A program made the translations under genes and the position numbers. From Mugil cephalus (lineage: Eukaryota > Chordata > Actinopteri > Mugiliformes > Mugilidae), in NCBI RefSeq assembly GCF_022458985.1, contig NC_061789.1:3389501-3453500 (forward strand): 64,000 nucleotides of DNA, read 5' to 3'. Below, in pieces: positions 1 through 12,009 of this stretch. The notes under the pieces were generated by a model, which was not told where the DNA came from, made no database searches, and saw only the letters and a list, made by a program, of their open reading frames with translations. Each line of letters opens with the position of its first letter. Positions within the stretch are counted from its first letter, which is position 1.

Positions 1-60
1 TTGAATTAAACCCTGAACTGTTAAAGCCTCCAGGTCGTTTCTCTCTCTCTCTCAGCTGAG

Positions 61-96
<36 letters not shown>

Positions 97-451
97 GCTG
101 AACAAAACACTGAAGACGACACACGAAGCGCGTTCATCAAAAAAAATCTCTCGTTTACACCAGTGGGCGTTAACCCCTCGAGCACGTGCCTCTGCTCGGT
201 CCAAATATAGGGCACGAGTGCTCCACACCAGCATCAGTTACCATGACGACCGATCTGGTACAGAGCTCAAAGTTGAGCTACAGCTCTTACAGTATCAGTG
301 TGTGTGTGTGTTTTTATACCAGCGCGTTGGATAACTTCAGAAGCCGCTGTAGGAACGTTGCGCTGCAGCCTCTCCGGTCGCCACGGCAACTTTTGTGTTC
401 CATGTGCAGCAAGTTTACCCTGAGTACACACAGTCCTCTGTTTACTTTAAT

Positions 452-485
<34 letters not shown>
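452..485. repeat. (CA)n microsatellite
   Basis: About 17 near-perfect CA units, seen directly. Confidence 0.95.
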
Positions 486-487
<2 letters not shown>

Positions 488-2574
488 CTGTATATGTTAG
501 GGCTGTCAGGGCGTTAAAACATTTACATTTACTCATTTTCTATCACAGCTTATCCTCAGCTGGGGGCCTCTGACTTATCAGCCGGGGGATTCAAACCCAC
601 AACCCTCCTCCTCCTTGTGCGACTCTGCCGCCCTGTGAACTGTGTTTATTTCCACAGTTAACGTGCCATTAAGGCAAATTAATGACACTTTTTATGGTTT
701 AATTTGCTTACGGGGACATAAGTTTGTGGCAGCTTATTCTGCTTCGTGTTGACCCACTGTCCTCATAAGTGGACGTCTTTATCTGCCATCCAGTAGGAGC
801 AAAGCGTCAATACAGTAGTCGGTTTAAAAAACGATAAAATGATAGCAGGCATTTCAGCGATATCTTCATTTTTATTCTCATTAACGTCTCTAGTTTGAGT
901 TTGATGTGACGCAAATTTAACAGATTCAGTAGCAACAAGCTACAGTGTCGCTAATTAGCAAAGACATTGGGATTAAACGTCCTGGTCAAAGATGATGCTC
1001 AGTTTTTATACTTCTTCTAGGTCCTTGGAGAAATTAAGAACAAATAAAAGCTCAGATATCAGGAGGTTAAATAATAAATAACAATTAACTTTATTTATAT
1101 AGCACCTTTCACAGATAAAAAATCGCTTAACAATAAAATACTACACAAAATAAGAGCAAATAAAATTTAAATTGAAGTAAAACAATCTGTAAAAAACATG
1201 AATTAAAACTAAAAGAACAATCAGTAGAAAAAAATAATAAAAGACCCAAGTGACAATAAAAATTAGGTAAAAACTGTTATTCAGCCAAAACCAGGAAGGG
1301 ATATTTTTCTACTTTTTATTAATCTTATCAACGTCTAAGCTGCTCATGAAGCTCTTTGCTCAGTTAATTATCTCAGTCAATATCGACAAAGCAAATGGCA
1401 AAGCTGTGGTTTGGGCCGAGGTCATGATAATAGTACATGTGTTAAAAATGTGTTAAAAGGAATTTATGTTCGCATGTTTGACAGTCCTAACGTATATATT
1501 TAAACCTTGTCATCACATAATGAAAGTAAACAGCTGTTCATCTTCTCTTAAACACAATGTTTCTGGGCATATAACCAAAAATGTTCATATCCCGGGAGTT
1601 GCAACACAACTTCCCGACCAGATCTGATTGTGGATGAGGAATTTTAATGTAGCCGTCCCCTACCAGAGTGCTGCGCTTCGGTTATATTTGACACGTTTTA
1701 CACATTAAAGGTTTAATATCGCCACTTTACATAGTTTTAATACGTCTGAGTTGCAGATGTGAGGCTACAGCATCATATTCGCTGGAACTCTGCCCCTTTA
1801 ATGCTTCCAGATGTTCCCCATGTTTTATGCATTTTCTTTGTCAAGATTTATCATCGCTGCTGAGCTCAAAACCACAAATATGAACCTCAAAGAAAGGTCA
1901 GAATCAGTCACCCTCTGGGGACCATGCAGGTTTATCGCGACTAGAATACACAAAACCATATGTAAGATTATGAGGATCTGCACACTTGGATCAATGCGAG
2001 TATGTTTTAGAGAGAGAACTACACACTCTGCTTTTGAACTACATTTCCCAGTCGAGCAGCAGGGGTGCAGCACAGGTGTTACTGGTTTCCTTGATGACTC
2101 ACGTTATTGTACTCACATTATTGGTTTATTAAAGATACTTTCATTGATCCAAGTGTGAAGATCCTGTTTGTCTTCAACATTTCAATCTGGACCGAATCTA
2201 CCAACGTTATGACCAGTCTCCTACTCCACATCGACCTATTTACTAATTTCTCTCTGTTCATTTTCTAGAGTAAAGTTCTTCCACACCGCAGACATGTTTA
2301 GTAATTTTGGTTCCTCTTCTTCTTCTGTTTGGATTTTTGGTAGCTTTGACTCCAACCGACCGCCATTAAACCAGAAGAAGAAGTTTTGACGCTACAGGAA
2401 CATCGTTTTGGTTTGTGGCAGACTTAAAATAAATGCCTACAAACTCACAGTAGACTGGTTTTGGTCCACTTGAAAATATTTTAGGTCTTTTTTGGGGGTT
2501 TAAGCTCTTTTTAAATCTGTCTGTACTAACTTTCTACCGTTCACCAATGACCAACGCTAACATCCAAGGTTCAG

Positions 2575-2970
2575 GTTCAGAGTCTTGGTCGTTGTCTATC
2601 ACTTATAAGGGTCTGGGGAGGGAGAACTCCCAGGAAAGACGGGAGATATAATGACTCCTTTGTGTCTTGGGGCGACCTTGTGGCCTCCATCCGTTGGGAT
2701 AAACCCAGAACACCTCTAAAGGGAGGCGTCCTTATTAGATGCCCGAACCACCTCAACTCCACGACGTGGACGAGCAGTGGGTGTCCAAGCTCCTTACCCT
2801 GTCTCTAGGGCTGAGCCCGGCCACTCTACAGAAGGAAACTCATTTCCACCGCTTGTATCCGCATTCTTGTTCGTTCAGTCATCACCCAAAGGTCACGACC
2901 ATAGGTGAAGGTTGGAACGTAGATGGACCGGTAAACCCGAGAGCGTCGCCTCAACGTGTCTCGGTTTAAT
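2575..2970 (+). mobile_element. Degenerate dispersed repeat (non-LTR/LINE-type remnant common in fish)
   Basis: The sequence contains phrases I associate with a very widespread teleost repeat: gcctccatccgttgggata, gggaggcgtcc, agatgcccgaaccacctcaa, ggaaactcatttccaccgct and gaccataggtgaaggt. No intact frame remains. It ends about 90 bases before the top3a splice acceptor at 3,060. Assignment to a particular LINE clade is uncertain; a repeat-library search would settle it. Confidence 0.6.
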
Positions 2971-3060
2971 GAGGGAGTTAACCTCCGCTCCCTCGACCTC
3001 TAACATCCATTGTTTGCTGTTGTGGCGTTGACACTGACTCGTCTGTCCCGTCTCGTTCAG

Positions 3061-4739
3061 GTTGAAGTTCAAGTTCCGACGGGGCAGCGTCCCTCCCATG
3101 GTGCCTCTGGAATTTGTTGGCTGCATTGGCGGCTGTGACGAGATGCTAAGGGAGGTGCTGGACCTGAAATACCTCCGGGGGCCTGGAGGTGGTGGTGGTG
3201 GTGTTGGAGGAGGAGGAGGAAGAAGAGGAGATGACCCACCAGCTCCAAGGCCGCCGAGACCAGAGCCACGTAGAACCCCGGGTTCCCTTCCTCGCCCTTC
3301 CCTTCCTCCCGTCCCCTCCTGGACTCCGGAGCCAAGACCTCCACCGAGTGGAGGCACCGGGGGTGACGTGATTGTTTGTAACTGTGGTCAGGAAGGCCTC
3401 CTCCTCACCGTACGCAAGGACGGACCCAACCAAGGTCGCCAGTTCTACAAATGCAACTCTGGAAGCTGCAACTTCTTCCTGTGGGCGGATCAGCCGAGTC
3501 AACGGGAGGCGGCGCCGCCGCCGCCGAGTCGAGGTCCTCCAGCACCGAGAGCTTCCCAGCCTCCGAGAGCCTCTCTGGGGTACACGAACACATTTGGAGG
3601 AGGTAGAGGACAGGAAGTGGGCTCGGGAGGACACGCGGGAGGACACGAGGTGATGTGCAACTGCAACGAGGCAGCGGTGATGAGGACGGTGCAGAAGGAC
3701 GGACCGAACAAAGGACGAATGTTCCACACCTGTGGGAAACCCAGAGAGCAGCAGTGTGGGTTCTTCCAGTGGGCTGATGAGAACGTACCTCCACCAGGTA
3801 AAGGTCCCACAAGACTTCAACTCAGACCATCAGTTCATTCAGAGATATTTTGGTTTTTAAGCTATTTTAGATTTTGTCGTTGGTTCCAGAGATTTTTCTC
3901 GCCTTTCTTGTTGTTTCTACTTTTGTCAGAGTTGGAGCTACATCAAAGAAACTCATTGCACAGATTTTATGGATCTTTCATGAAATTTGCCGTCATCTAA
4001 TCCATCGCTATCAGGAACAAAAACATTTGCAGCCGATTTACAATTAGCTTCCTACCTTTGTACAATGCTAATTATTACATATTAGCATGCTAACTATGCT
4101 AATGGTAAATACTGGAAGAAATTTGGTTTGTTACAGCAGCTGTTTACAGGGATTTAAAGCCATAAGCATCTGTTAGCATCGTTAGCATCGTTAGCACAGC
4201 CTCACTGAACGGCTAAGCTACTCTTTCTTTTACAGGACACATCTTTATTTGACGCCTTGGATGGATTGATTTAAATTAGACTTTTTCCTGCTGCTGCATC
4301 TCCCTGACGACTTAACGGCTCATTTCTTATTACTCTTTGGTTTCTGTTTTCAAAGCTTCCCTTTGTTTAAAAAAAAAAAAAAAAAAGATGTGTACATTCA
4401 GATGAAACATAAAAGAGAGAGAGATCCTTCACACCTACACATTATTTAATAGAAGCCGTCACGACTCACGAACACTGAGGCCTTGAGGCATCAACGTCAG
4501 AAAAATCTCTTTTGCTTTTTTTTATTTATTTATTTTTTATTCAACCCCAACCTCTGTGTCCCCCTCCCCTCTCGTCAGGTGACTTTGGAGGTGGATTTAA
4601 TGGCGGAGGAGACAGAGGGAGGAAGGGGAGGATGATCACGGGTGACGCCAACAACAAACCCTCCAATCCCAGGAAACCTCGAACCTGCGGCATCTGCCAC
4701 ATGCCGGGACACACCCGAGTCACCTGCCCTCAGCGCTGA
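3061..4739 (+). CDS. top3a: DNA topoisomerase III alpha, C-terminal part (last two coding exons; gene starts before the window)
   Basis: Exons 3,061-3,797 and 4,579-4,739 (stop TGA 4,737-4,739), with CAG acceptors and a GTAAAG donor; the split glycine codon joins in phase 1. Topoisomerase III alpha is a type IA enzyme that, with BLM and RMI1/2, dissolves double Holliday junctions and also acts in mitochondria. The visible part begins at the end of the core (FVGCIGGCDEMLREVLDL, matching the family's C-terminal core). It then has a Gly/Pro/Arg-rich linker, a first GRF zinc finger (CNCGQEGLLLTVRKDGP, coding about 3,376-3,490), a second GRF finger (CNCNEAAVMRTVQKDGP, about 3,655-3,778) and a CCHC knuckle (CGICHMPGHTRVTC, about 4,686-4,727). 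Tandem GRF fingers point to TOP3A rather than TOP3B. The first exon starts in phase 2, so an upstream exon must exist; none is recognisable in 1-3,060. Identity is by family knowledge, not by search. Confidence 0.93.
3798..4578 (+). other. top3a: top3a last intron
   Basis: Bounded by a GTAAAG donor and a CGTCAG acceptor. It contains clustered TTAGC/GCTAA words (about 4,060-4,200) and an 18-base A run (about 4,369-4,386). No coding content is seen. Confidence 0.85.
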
Positions 4740-5450
4740 CCTCTGACCTCTGACCCCGAAGTAAAGACAGATTTTATTCCTGCCTTACCAGAAGGTAAGA
4801 GCAACGTTTACTGGAGAGGAAAGGCCTCATCCAGTTTGCCACGTGTCAGCGGGAGGAACGTGGACGCCATTTTGTGCCTCACGACTCTCGAAACCGAAAC
4901 TTTTTCTTATCTCTCGAGCGTCCTCAGATCTGAAATGTGCCCGTCGAGGATCACTGACTCAGCTCGAGGTCATTTCGTACGACTGGCACCTCCTCCCGAG
5001 CTCACTACATTAGTGCATTTCCTGACAACTCGGCTTTTAAACTTCACCACGACCCGAAAGAAGAGATGTTTCTTCCCCCGCCAGGGGAAGAGTCTCTGGT
5101 AGAGATGCTGCAGAACACACTGAGGTGTTGAACTACTTGAAAGTGCAGAGCAGCTAATTGGAAATTTGCTCAGCTGGCCTTGGATCAAATGATTCCCTCA
5201 TCCGTTTGAGTTTCTCTTCTGCTCTCGGTCTTCACTGAGATCAGGAGGAAGCTGCCTTTGTTAGTTTTCATTTGTGAAAGTTGTTGGAAGAAAGTGCAAA
5301 ATGTGGTTTTAGTAAAAAAAATTATATATATATATATACATGATGCGAATAAATGAAGAGACTGGTTGTGGTATTTTTGTCTTCTGGCAGAAATGTTGAA
5401 TAGATTTTAATGTCAACTCTGATGAAAGCTAATAAACTTAAACGTGCTTT
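4740..5450 (+). other. top3a: top3a 3'UTR with two polyadenylation signals
   Basis: AATAAA occurs at 5,348-5,353 and 5,431-5,436 downstream of the stop, and the open frames between are not protein-like. The end of transcription is inferred from the second signal. Confidence 0.6.
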
Positions 5451-6469
5451 AGTATTTGTCTCTGCAGAAAGGACAAACAGAAGCTTTGTGGGTTTGTTCG
5501 TTTTGCTCTTTTGGTTTCATTTTGAGTTATAATTAGTTTGAGTTTCATCTTTAGTACTTTTTCAGGGTTCAGCAGGTTTTGATTTTAGTTTCATTTTGAG
5601 TAAACAGACAAGCAACAAATATTTGGAAAACACCAAACACATTCCTAACTTATAAAAGGTGCTTTAGTGAAAGTTTGCATATACTTTCTTTTCTCTTTGC
5701 CTGAAACTTTTAAGACGTCTGCTCCATCTTCTCTTCAGCAACATCTTTACCAATAATTCTAATTCTAACTTTTAACATGGACACTAGATTGAATGAGTTA
5801 ATCAGATGTGTGTTTACATCAAAACCTCAAGCCAGAAGAAGACGACCAATATGTCTCCAACGTTTCTGTCCTCGTTGATTCCAGCTTGATTCATCTTCTC
5901 GACCTCAGAGAAAATGGATTTAATCCAATAACCAGAGATAAACAAGCACATAAAGAGTAATTTACACGGTTATTAAAAGTTTACACCACCGCTTTGACAT
6001 CTCACTGATCAGCCTGTGTGGATCCAGGTGGTGGATTTCATCATGGGGTGAGTTTCTGCTGATGTTGAGAGAAAAAAGAAACAGCTGAATGCCACTGGTT
6101 AGTCCTACAGACAATCAGAGCAACAAAGTATGTGACAAAAATGCCTTAATTTGTGTTAAACATTGGCCCTTTGAAGTTGTTTTGCTCTCAGTATCTTTTA
6201 CAACACGTGATGTTGGACTATTAAACACTTGGCTTGTGTGTCAGCAGTCATGTTGTTGTAAACGAATTAAACTTCACGGTGTTCAGATGGTGTGAACGAC
6301 CTCGCCCAAACAATCTGACGAGCAACAATCTACTTTCCCCCACATTAAAGTTATAGGAAGGAGGAAGTTTGTCGTCTTGGCAACTATGAACTTGGCCACG
6401 GCTCCATAACAATATCGTAATCTAAATTGTTGTTTATTTGTTCAACTGGAACAGTTTCTAGTTTTACAA

Positions 6470-8010
6470 CATGTCTGAGGACTTGATAAAAATGCAGAAT
6501 GAGGTCGTTGCAATTATCGTTATTCTAAGTAAACATATCATAAAATTACAAATAAAACACCTCAAGCTTCCTGTTGCCGTGGCCAGTTGAAGATTCTTGG
6601 CCACGCCCATTTTTCTTTGCAGAACTTCTGACTGACGGAGTGTTGGGGGATTTTTTTGCGTGGGAATGTTGCCGAACACATACAAAAATATAAACTTCTA
6701 CGTGGGGTTTCCCAAACTATTTTTATTTTTAATCTGTATTGTTTATTTGTTCATCCGTAACAGTTTCTAATTTTACGATGTCCATGGATTTACGCTTTTT
6801 GTTTTTCCGTCGTTAGCTAGCTAGACTGTTAGCCCGGGCAACGTCTAGGTGCCTTACATTTATGTTGCCTGTGATTACGACGTCGTGTTCTCAAAGTGTT
6901 TGGCTTTTAAGTCATTGTCATTGACCTTAAGTTGCAAAAACGCAGCTGCTAGCATCCAGGAGCATGAACAGTTTAGCTTTGTGAAATGAAAATGCGGAAT
7001 GAAGTAATTGTAACTTCAAGTAATTGTGTTGTTAGGTGCCTCACACACTGGCCAGGCAAATATTTGTCGGCCACGTGTACTTTCTGTTTGCGGAACTGTT
7101 GACTGATGGAAGAGTCATATCCATAGACATGTAGAGAGTCAGAGAATAACCTGACGTCACTGGAAAGGCCACGCCCCCATTTGGGTGAAAACAAACCACT
7201 AGCTGTAAATACAAATCACCACATAATCAGTGTTTATTTTGTCTTGCTAGTATTCATCGATTGGAAAGCGGGTGAAATACTGTTAGTCAGGCAGACAACA
7301 TAATGTCGTTGCAGAGCAATGATCGGCGATGTTAAATTGAAAAACAAAATAAAAAATAGGAGCCGTATGTCCATCTACCGACTGAGAAATGGGTGAACGA
7401 ACCCACTCACTGGCCAGAGGCGTCATACATATGTGTCTGCCTGACTAACAGTAGCCATTTCGCCCACTTTCCAGCCGATGAATACTAGTAGCACCAAATA
7501 AACACCGATTACGTGGGGGTTTGTATTTACCGCTAGTGGTTTATTTTCACCCAAATGGGGGCGTGGCCTATTTGTTACTCTGCTCTATAGCATGTTGGGT
7601 TTTTCTTTTTTTGTCAGTGTTAGCTAGCTAAACTGTTAGCCCCTGCTACTTCGTAATCACAGTTGCTCATGATTACAACGTGGGGTCATTGACATTGACC
7701 TTAAGTTGCGAAAACACAGATGTTAGCATCCAGGAGCCAGAAAAGCTAACGGTTTAGCTTCTTGAAATATAAATACGTAACGGGGGCCTTGCAGATTTTG
7801 TTTGTTTGCTTTTTTCTTCTTCAAGTAGATGTATTGTAAAATTACAAGTGAAACTCCTCAAGCTGCCTCATGCACTCGCCAGGCGAATATCCAGTCACTT
7901 TCTTTTTGCAGAACTGTTGACTGAGGGAACGTTTGGGGGTTTTGTTGCCACAAGTGTATTAATATCAACCTATAAATACATGGGTTTTCCCAAACTATTC
8001 TTATGTTTTT
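6470..8010. repeat. Local tandem duplication, about three diverged copies of a several-hundred-base unit
   Basis: The same phrases recur in order. gttagctagcta(g/a)actgttagcc is near 6,816 and 7,621. cattgaccttaagttgc, then gcatccaggagc, are near 6,921 and 7,693. A (g)aact(t/g)(c/t)tgactga phrase preceded by tttct(t/g)t is near 6,620, 7,090 and 7,910. The copies differ by many substitutions and gaps, so the duplication is old. A more diverged relative with cttaagttgtgaaaac lies near 9,400-9,560. Confidence 0.75.
7125..7605. mobile_element. Fold-back element: long imperfect inverted repeat
   Basis: The left arm reads ggccacgcccccatttgggt (from about 7,165). The right arm ends with its reverse complement, acccaaatgggggcgtggcc (about 7,550-7,569). 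Inner parts also pair: ctagtattcatcgattgg (about 7,248) against the cgatgaatactag region at 7,476-7,488, and tactgttagtcaggcagac (about 7,278) against gtctgcctgactaacagta (about 7,434). Each arm is about 135-175 bases around a loop of roughly 130 bases. There is no transposase frame. It lies inside the duplicated block, between two of its copies. Confidence 0.75.
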
Positions 8011-8714
8011 TGTTTTTATTATTATTTATCTAGAGTCCTTCTGCAGAAATGCACACTAACCGATCCTGACAGAGATTAAGTTCCAGTGAAACACTAAAGG
8101 ATGCCTGGTGTCAAAACTTGGTGCAGATGTGATGCGCAGACAGGATTTTAAATGCTTTTTCATTCCCAGAAATGTCGTCTGTTCATTGGAGAACCAGCCC
8201 TCGGGCTCCGGAGTCCTCCAACAAAAGAAAAATAAACGAGAAACGCTCGGATTCCCGGTATGAAGCCGTAAGTTACCCCCAATGTTTTCCTCCCTGTTTC
8301 CAGAGAAGTTGCGGTGATTTTACTGGCACGTTTGGTGAGTCATGCGTGACTCATAACGTGGGTGGGAGTGAACGCTGTGACCGTCCTGCCGTGTTGTTGT
8401 TTTTTTTGTTTTTTTTAACCATCCTTTAACTCCCAGCTCCGACACCATGCCACGGTAGTATCCGGGCAGATAACGAGTCATGTGATCGACCGTGCCTCTC
8501 CTCGTAATCGCAGAACAACCTCCTATTTACGGGAAAAGCGCCGCATACATCCCGTTAGACTGATACGGTACGCCGGTCCCTGCAGGGTCAGTATAGGAGG
8601 GGGAAAAAAAACACAGTAAAGATCGGATCAGCACGGAAATTACGGGAACTATAGCATCACAATGTCCTGCGTAAAATCACCGCTGGACCTAATCGTGCCT
8701 GAACGATTGTTCTT

Positions 8715-9390
8715 GGATATTCTTGGACCAAAATGCGCAACATAAGTGCTGAAAATCAGAACATTAAAGCTGCATGTTTCTAGAACTTAAAGGACCACAC
8801 ACACAGTTTTTATATGAAGTTCAGTTTGTTCATTATGACTTCTTGGACTCAGAAAACATAGATTTTGAAATTTAAATGCAAAAATAACCGTCTGGAGATG
8901 TAAACGTTTAGAGATGCAACTGTTCAACAAGCAGAAAAGGTCCTGAAAATCGCAAAATTAAAGCTGCATGTGTGTAGAATTTAAAGGACCGCTCTTTTTT
9001 TTCTTATTAAATGTGGTTTGTTCATTAAGACTTTTTAGGCTCAGAAAACAGATGTAACAGTAAGTCAAATAGTAATTAACAATATGCATAGAACTTAAAG
9101 GACCACACTGAGCATTTTTTTTTTATATTAAGTTCAGTCTAAAAAACGTGTATTGCATTGTGGGAAATGTCTGATGCATATTCAACACAAAATTTTGGCA
9201 ACTAAGAAACCAAAATGCGCAATGTAAGTCTGAATATTAAAGCTCCATACTCGTAAAACTTAAAGGACCACACTGTGGGTTTTATACATTAAGTTCAGTT
9301 TGTACATTATGACTTTTTAGACTCAGAAAACATTGATGTTAAATGCTGAATGCAAAAATACTCATCTGGAGATGTAAACTTTTAATAGCC
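8715..9390. repeat. Tandem array of a roughly 170-200 base unit (about four copies)
   Basis: The core aacttaaaggaccacac, or a close variant, recurs near 8,783, 8,978, 9,091 and 9,257. It is followed each time by a T-rich stretch, attaagttcagtttgt-like sequence and, in three of the copies, ctcagaaaaca. Outer copies also share ccaaaatgcgcaa and ctggagatgtaaac. The copies are diverged and one is shortened. Confidence 0.75.
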
Positions 9391-9943
9391 TAGCTTAACC
9401 GTTGGCCCAGGTGCTTTTTGTTGTTTTAAATTTAACTTGTGATCACGACATGGGAAGTCGTGTGTACAAAATGGCGTTCAGGTCTAATATCCATCTTAAG
9501 TTGTGAAAACAGAGCTGCAAGGCAAGTGATTTGACCAAGAAGCAACAGAGATTTACAGTTTAGCTAGCTAGCTGTTCACATGAAAACAGATTTATAGTTT
9601 TTCTTAGTATTCCGTGATAGCAATCGTCTAAAAGTATGATTACTTTTGGGTTTTGGACAATTTGAACTGATCATCATGGAGCTTGAAAAGTGCAGTTTTC
9701 TTCTTTACTACTTTCCTCTAAGATACATCATCTAAAAGCTGATACTCTGGTGAATAACTAAATTAATAATCTCCCTCATAAAAGAGTTTCTACTTCAGAG
9801 TTTGACTGGAAGAATCTCAGTGGATTAACATGACTGTGTTTATATAATCCGAGGAGTGGGAAGCTAGAGGTCATTAAGTTCGAATCTCTCTCTCTTTCTC
9901 TCTCTCCTCAGCTCTTAACTTTTCATCAACTCTTCCTGCTGTG

Positions 9944-9990
<47 letters not shown>
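9944..9990. repeat. (CAT)n microsatellite
   Basis: About 15 uninterrupted trinucleotide units, seen directly. Confidence 0.95.
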
Positions 9991-9993
<3 letters not shown>

Positions 9994-10080
9994 CTTTTCA
10001 GTAGTTGCCGTAGAAACAGTTACCATGACACCCCGTGCCCGTAAGTGATGCAAGTGATTGTTCCAGGTGCAGAAAGATGG

Positions 10081-10082
<2 letters not shown>

Positions 10083-10120
<38 letters not shown>
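10083..10120. repeat. (TG)n microsatellite
   Basis: About 19 TG units followed by tttgtgtgg; seen directly. Confidence 0.95.
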
Positions 10121-10124
<4 letters not shown>

Positions 10125-10799
10125 TGTGGAGTTAGTGAGAGTTTTTCGTGTAAACTGATCCAACCTCAATGAAAGACAAGAGGAATCTGGCTCTGGGCCT
10201 TTTTTTTTTTTTTTTTTTTTTCCACTGTCACCTTTTATGAGTCGTTCCCACATGAAGCGGGATGATGTCCTAGTATGAAGTTAGACAAATGTTTGTGATT
10301 GGAGTTTAGATAATAGCTTTATCTTCGTCAGTTTTATTTCCAGCGCCTCTATCTGCACTGCGAATGTGAAATTAAAGACTTTTCCACTACGTGTTTGGTT
10401 TGTTCCATTTTTGGATCAAACACGTTTGGAGGGAGTTGGACTTTCCCACCAGAGAGTGAAGCGAAGCTTTCATTTCCATTGCAGATTCTGATCTTTGCTG
10501 GATTTACTACTGTTACATAAAAATGCAAGAACACTGCTCACAATGTTTCGGGAATCTTAACTGCACAACCACGATATCAGCAGCAATCAGTCATCAGTGA
10601 CATTCTGAGGAATAGATTCTTTTTCTTTTTTGGCAGAGTTGGATGAGAAGATTCATTCCACTGTGATTTCAGTGCATTGAATACATGATATTAAGAAGTA
10701 TCATCACCATTAAACATCACTAATTGGGAGCTGAAACCCTGGGCTTTTTTGTCTGTGGGCTACTTCATTGGAGAAACCAGGAATACAAAAAAAAAAGAC

Positions 10800-11650
10800 A
10801 AAAACACATGTAAATTTTGACGTAATTAAAAAGTTTACCTCTTTAATTTAATAAATGTTCATTTTGATGTGTAAATGTTCATGAAAACGTATTTAAAGCA
10901 GCAGTGTTTCCTCTGAAGATTCACAATAACTTGTGTGCAAATATTTCTAACATCAGAAGTTAAATCTAAATCTAAATCTTTTATCACTTCAAAATTATAA
11001 CAATGAAGAAAAAATTAAGTATCTCATTGACTTCCATCCATGAATGCAATTAGTTTCTTTTAATCATTGACTATTTTACTTTAACTTTTCAATGATGATA
11101 GCAAGAATATACATATTTTTTTACATAAAGGTGTAAATTTGAATGTAGTTAAAACTTTTAGACTAAAATAAATATATAATTAACCATGTTAAAATGCCTC
11201 TTACATATAATTGAATTTATTTCTAATGTGTAAATGTTAGCAAACTTCCCTTTTAAAGCTGCTGCGTATCCCCTGTGAATCCATAGTAACCTCGTGTTAT
11301 ATTCCCATCAAAAAAAAAACTGTCTCTCATTGACTTCAACACAAATATTTGACTATTTCTTGAAGCTGTCATGAATCGATAAAGGTTTTACGCATTATTC
11401 ATTTAAAAAAAAGGAATTTGAATGTAAAAAAAAAGGATAATCTAGAAAACAAACACAAGTCAATCATGTTAAAGTATTGTGAGGATGAAAAAAATGACGA
11501 CTCCCATTGACTTGACATCCATTCATGAATGGAATCAATTTCCTTTAACAGTAGTTTAACATTATAGATGGATCTATAAATATAAATATATATAAATGTA
11601 TAAATGTTAATAAACCTCCTCTGTAGATCCACAGTAACCTTGTGGTGTTG
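10800..11650. repeat. Triplicated block upstream of the cbx7 promoter
   Basis: Three diverged copies end alike. The first carries cctctgaagattcacaataacttgtg (split here as cctctgaagattca then caataacttgtg; near 10,909). The second has ccctgtgaatcc then atagtaacctcgtg (near 11,270). The third has cctctgtagatcc then acagtaaccttgtg (near 11,618). Each is preceded by tgtaaatgtt(c/a)-type sequence. Spacing is about 350 bases. The last copy ends roughly 30-50 bases before the GC-rich cbx7 promoter. Confidence 0.7.
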
Positions 11651-11679
11651 ACCCTCCTCTTCTGTCCCTCTTCTGCACT

Positions 11680-12009
11680 CTGCTCCAATTTGCGTGCGCG
11701 GCCTCGCGGGCACGAGCGCGCACGCTGGGGGCTCGTCCCCCTACGCAATGGAAAGGGGGCGCGCCCGACTTAAAGCAGCGCGCCGCTGTCCAGTGTTGAT
11801 GTGTCGCAGATTTTAAAAAGAGTTTGGATCCTCGGAGCAGGGCAGAAGTGTTGACAGAGACCGGAGAGGAGCCTCGGAGGACGCGCCGCCTCTGCGTTTA
11901 CACCATCGCCGGGAAATTTTTCACAATTTAATTTTTATTTCTGCACTTCGCGTTTGAAGAAACAGTTTATTTCGTCCTGCTCGGAGCGAAGGAAGGAAGG
12001 TGCGCGGAG
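11680..12009 (+). promoter_or_regulatory. cbx7: cbx7 CpG-rich promoter and 5'UTR
   Basis: The base composition changes abruptly from AT-rich to GC-rich with many CpG steps (for example gcgcgcccgac, gcgcgccgctg, gacgcgccgcc) in the 330 bases before the ATG at 12,010. No convincing TATA box is seen, which fits a CpG-island promoter. The start of transcription is not determinable. Confidence 0.65.

Larger units (their letters stand above)
1..3060 (+). other. top3a: Probable top3a intron (no exon recognised)
   Basis: The exon at 3,061 begins within a codon, so this stretch should be intron, at least next to that exon. It holds a 31-base A run (65-95), a CA dinucleotide run (about 452-485), a short segment around 1,085-1,130 resembling a dispersed fish repeat (tttatttatatagcacctttc), and a repeat remnant at 2,575-2,970. 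Short open frames here carry CA-repeat or low-complexity translations and resemble no protein I know. Confidence 0.55.
5460..11679. other. Gene-free spacer between top3a and cbx7, built from local duplications
   Basis: No coding exon, tRNA or rRNA is recognisable. The space is mostly occupied by three unrelated sets of locally duplicated sequence (6,470-8,030 with a further copy near 9,400; 8,715-9,390; 10,800-11,650), a fold-back element (7,125-7,605) and microsatellites (9,944-9,990; 10,083-10,120; a T run about 10,200-10,220). They are listed separately. Confidence 0.75.

Noticed and set aside
1811..2158. 115-codon plus-strand frame as a top3a exon
   Set aside because: It has no topoisomerase similarity, and no supported splice sites were seen.
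3069..3820. Minus-strand and alternate-frame open frames over the top3a exon
   Set aside because: The plus frame contains two complete zinc fingers; the others are GC-rich shadows.
3061..4739. Assignment to TOP3B
   Set aside because: TOP3B lacks the tandem GRF fingers; the GCIGGCD-type core end and the CCHC knuckle fit TOP3A.
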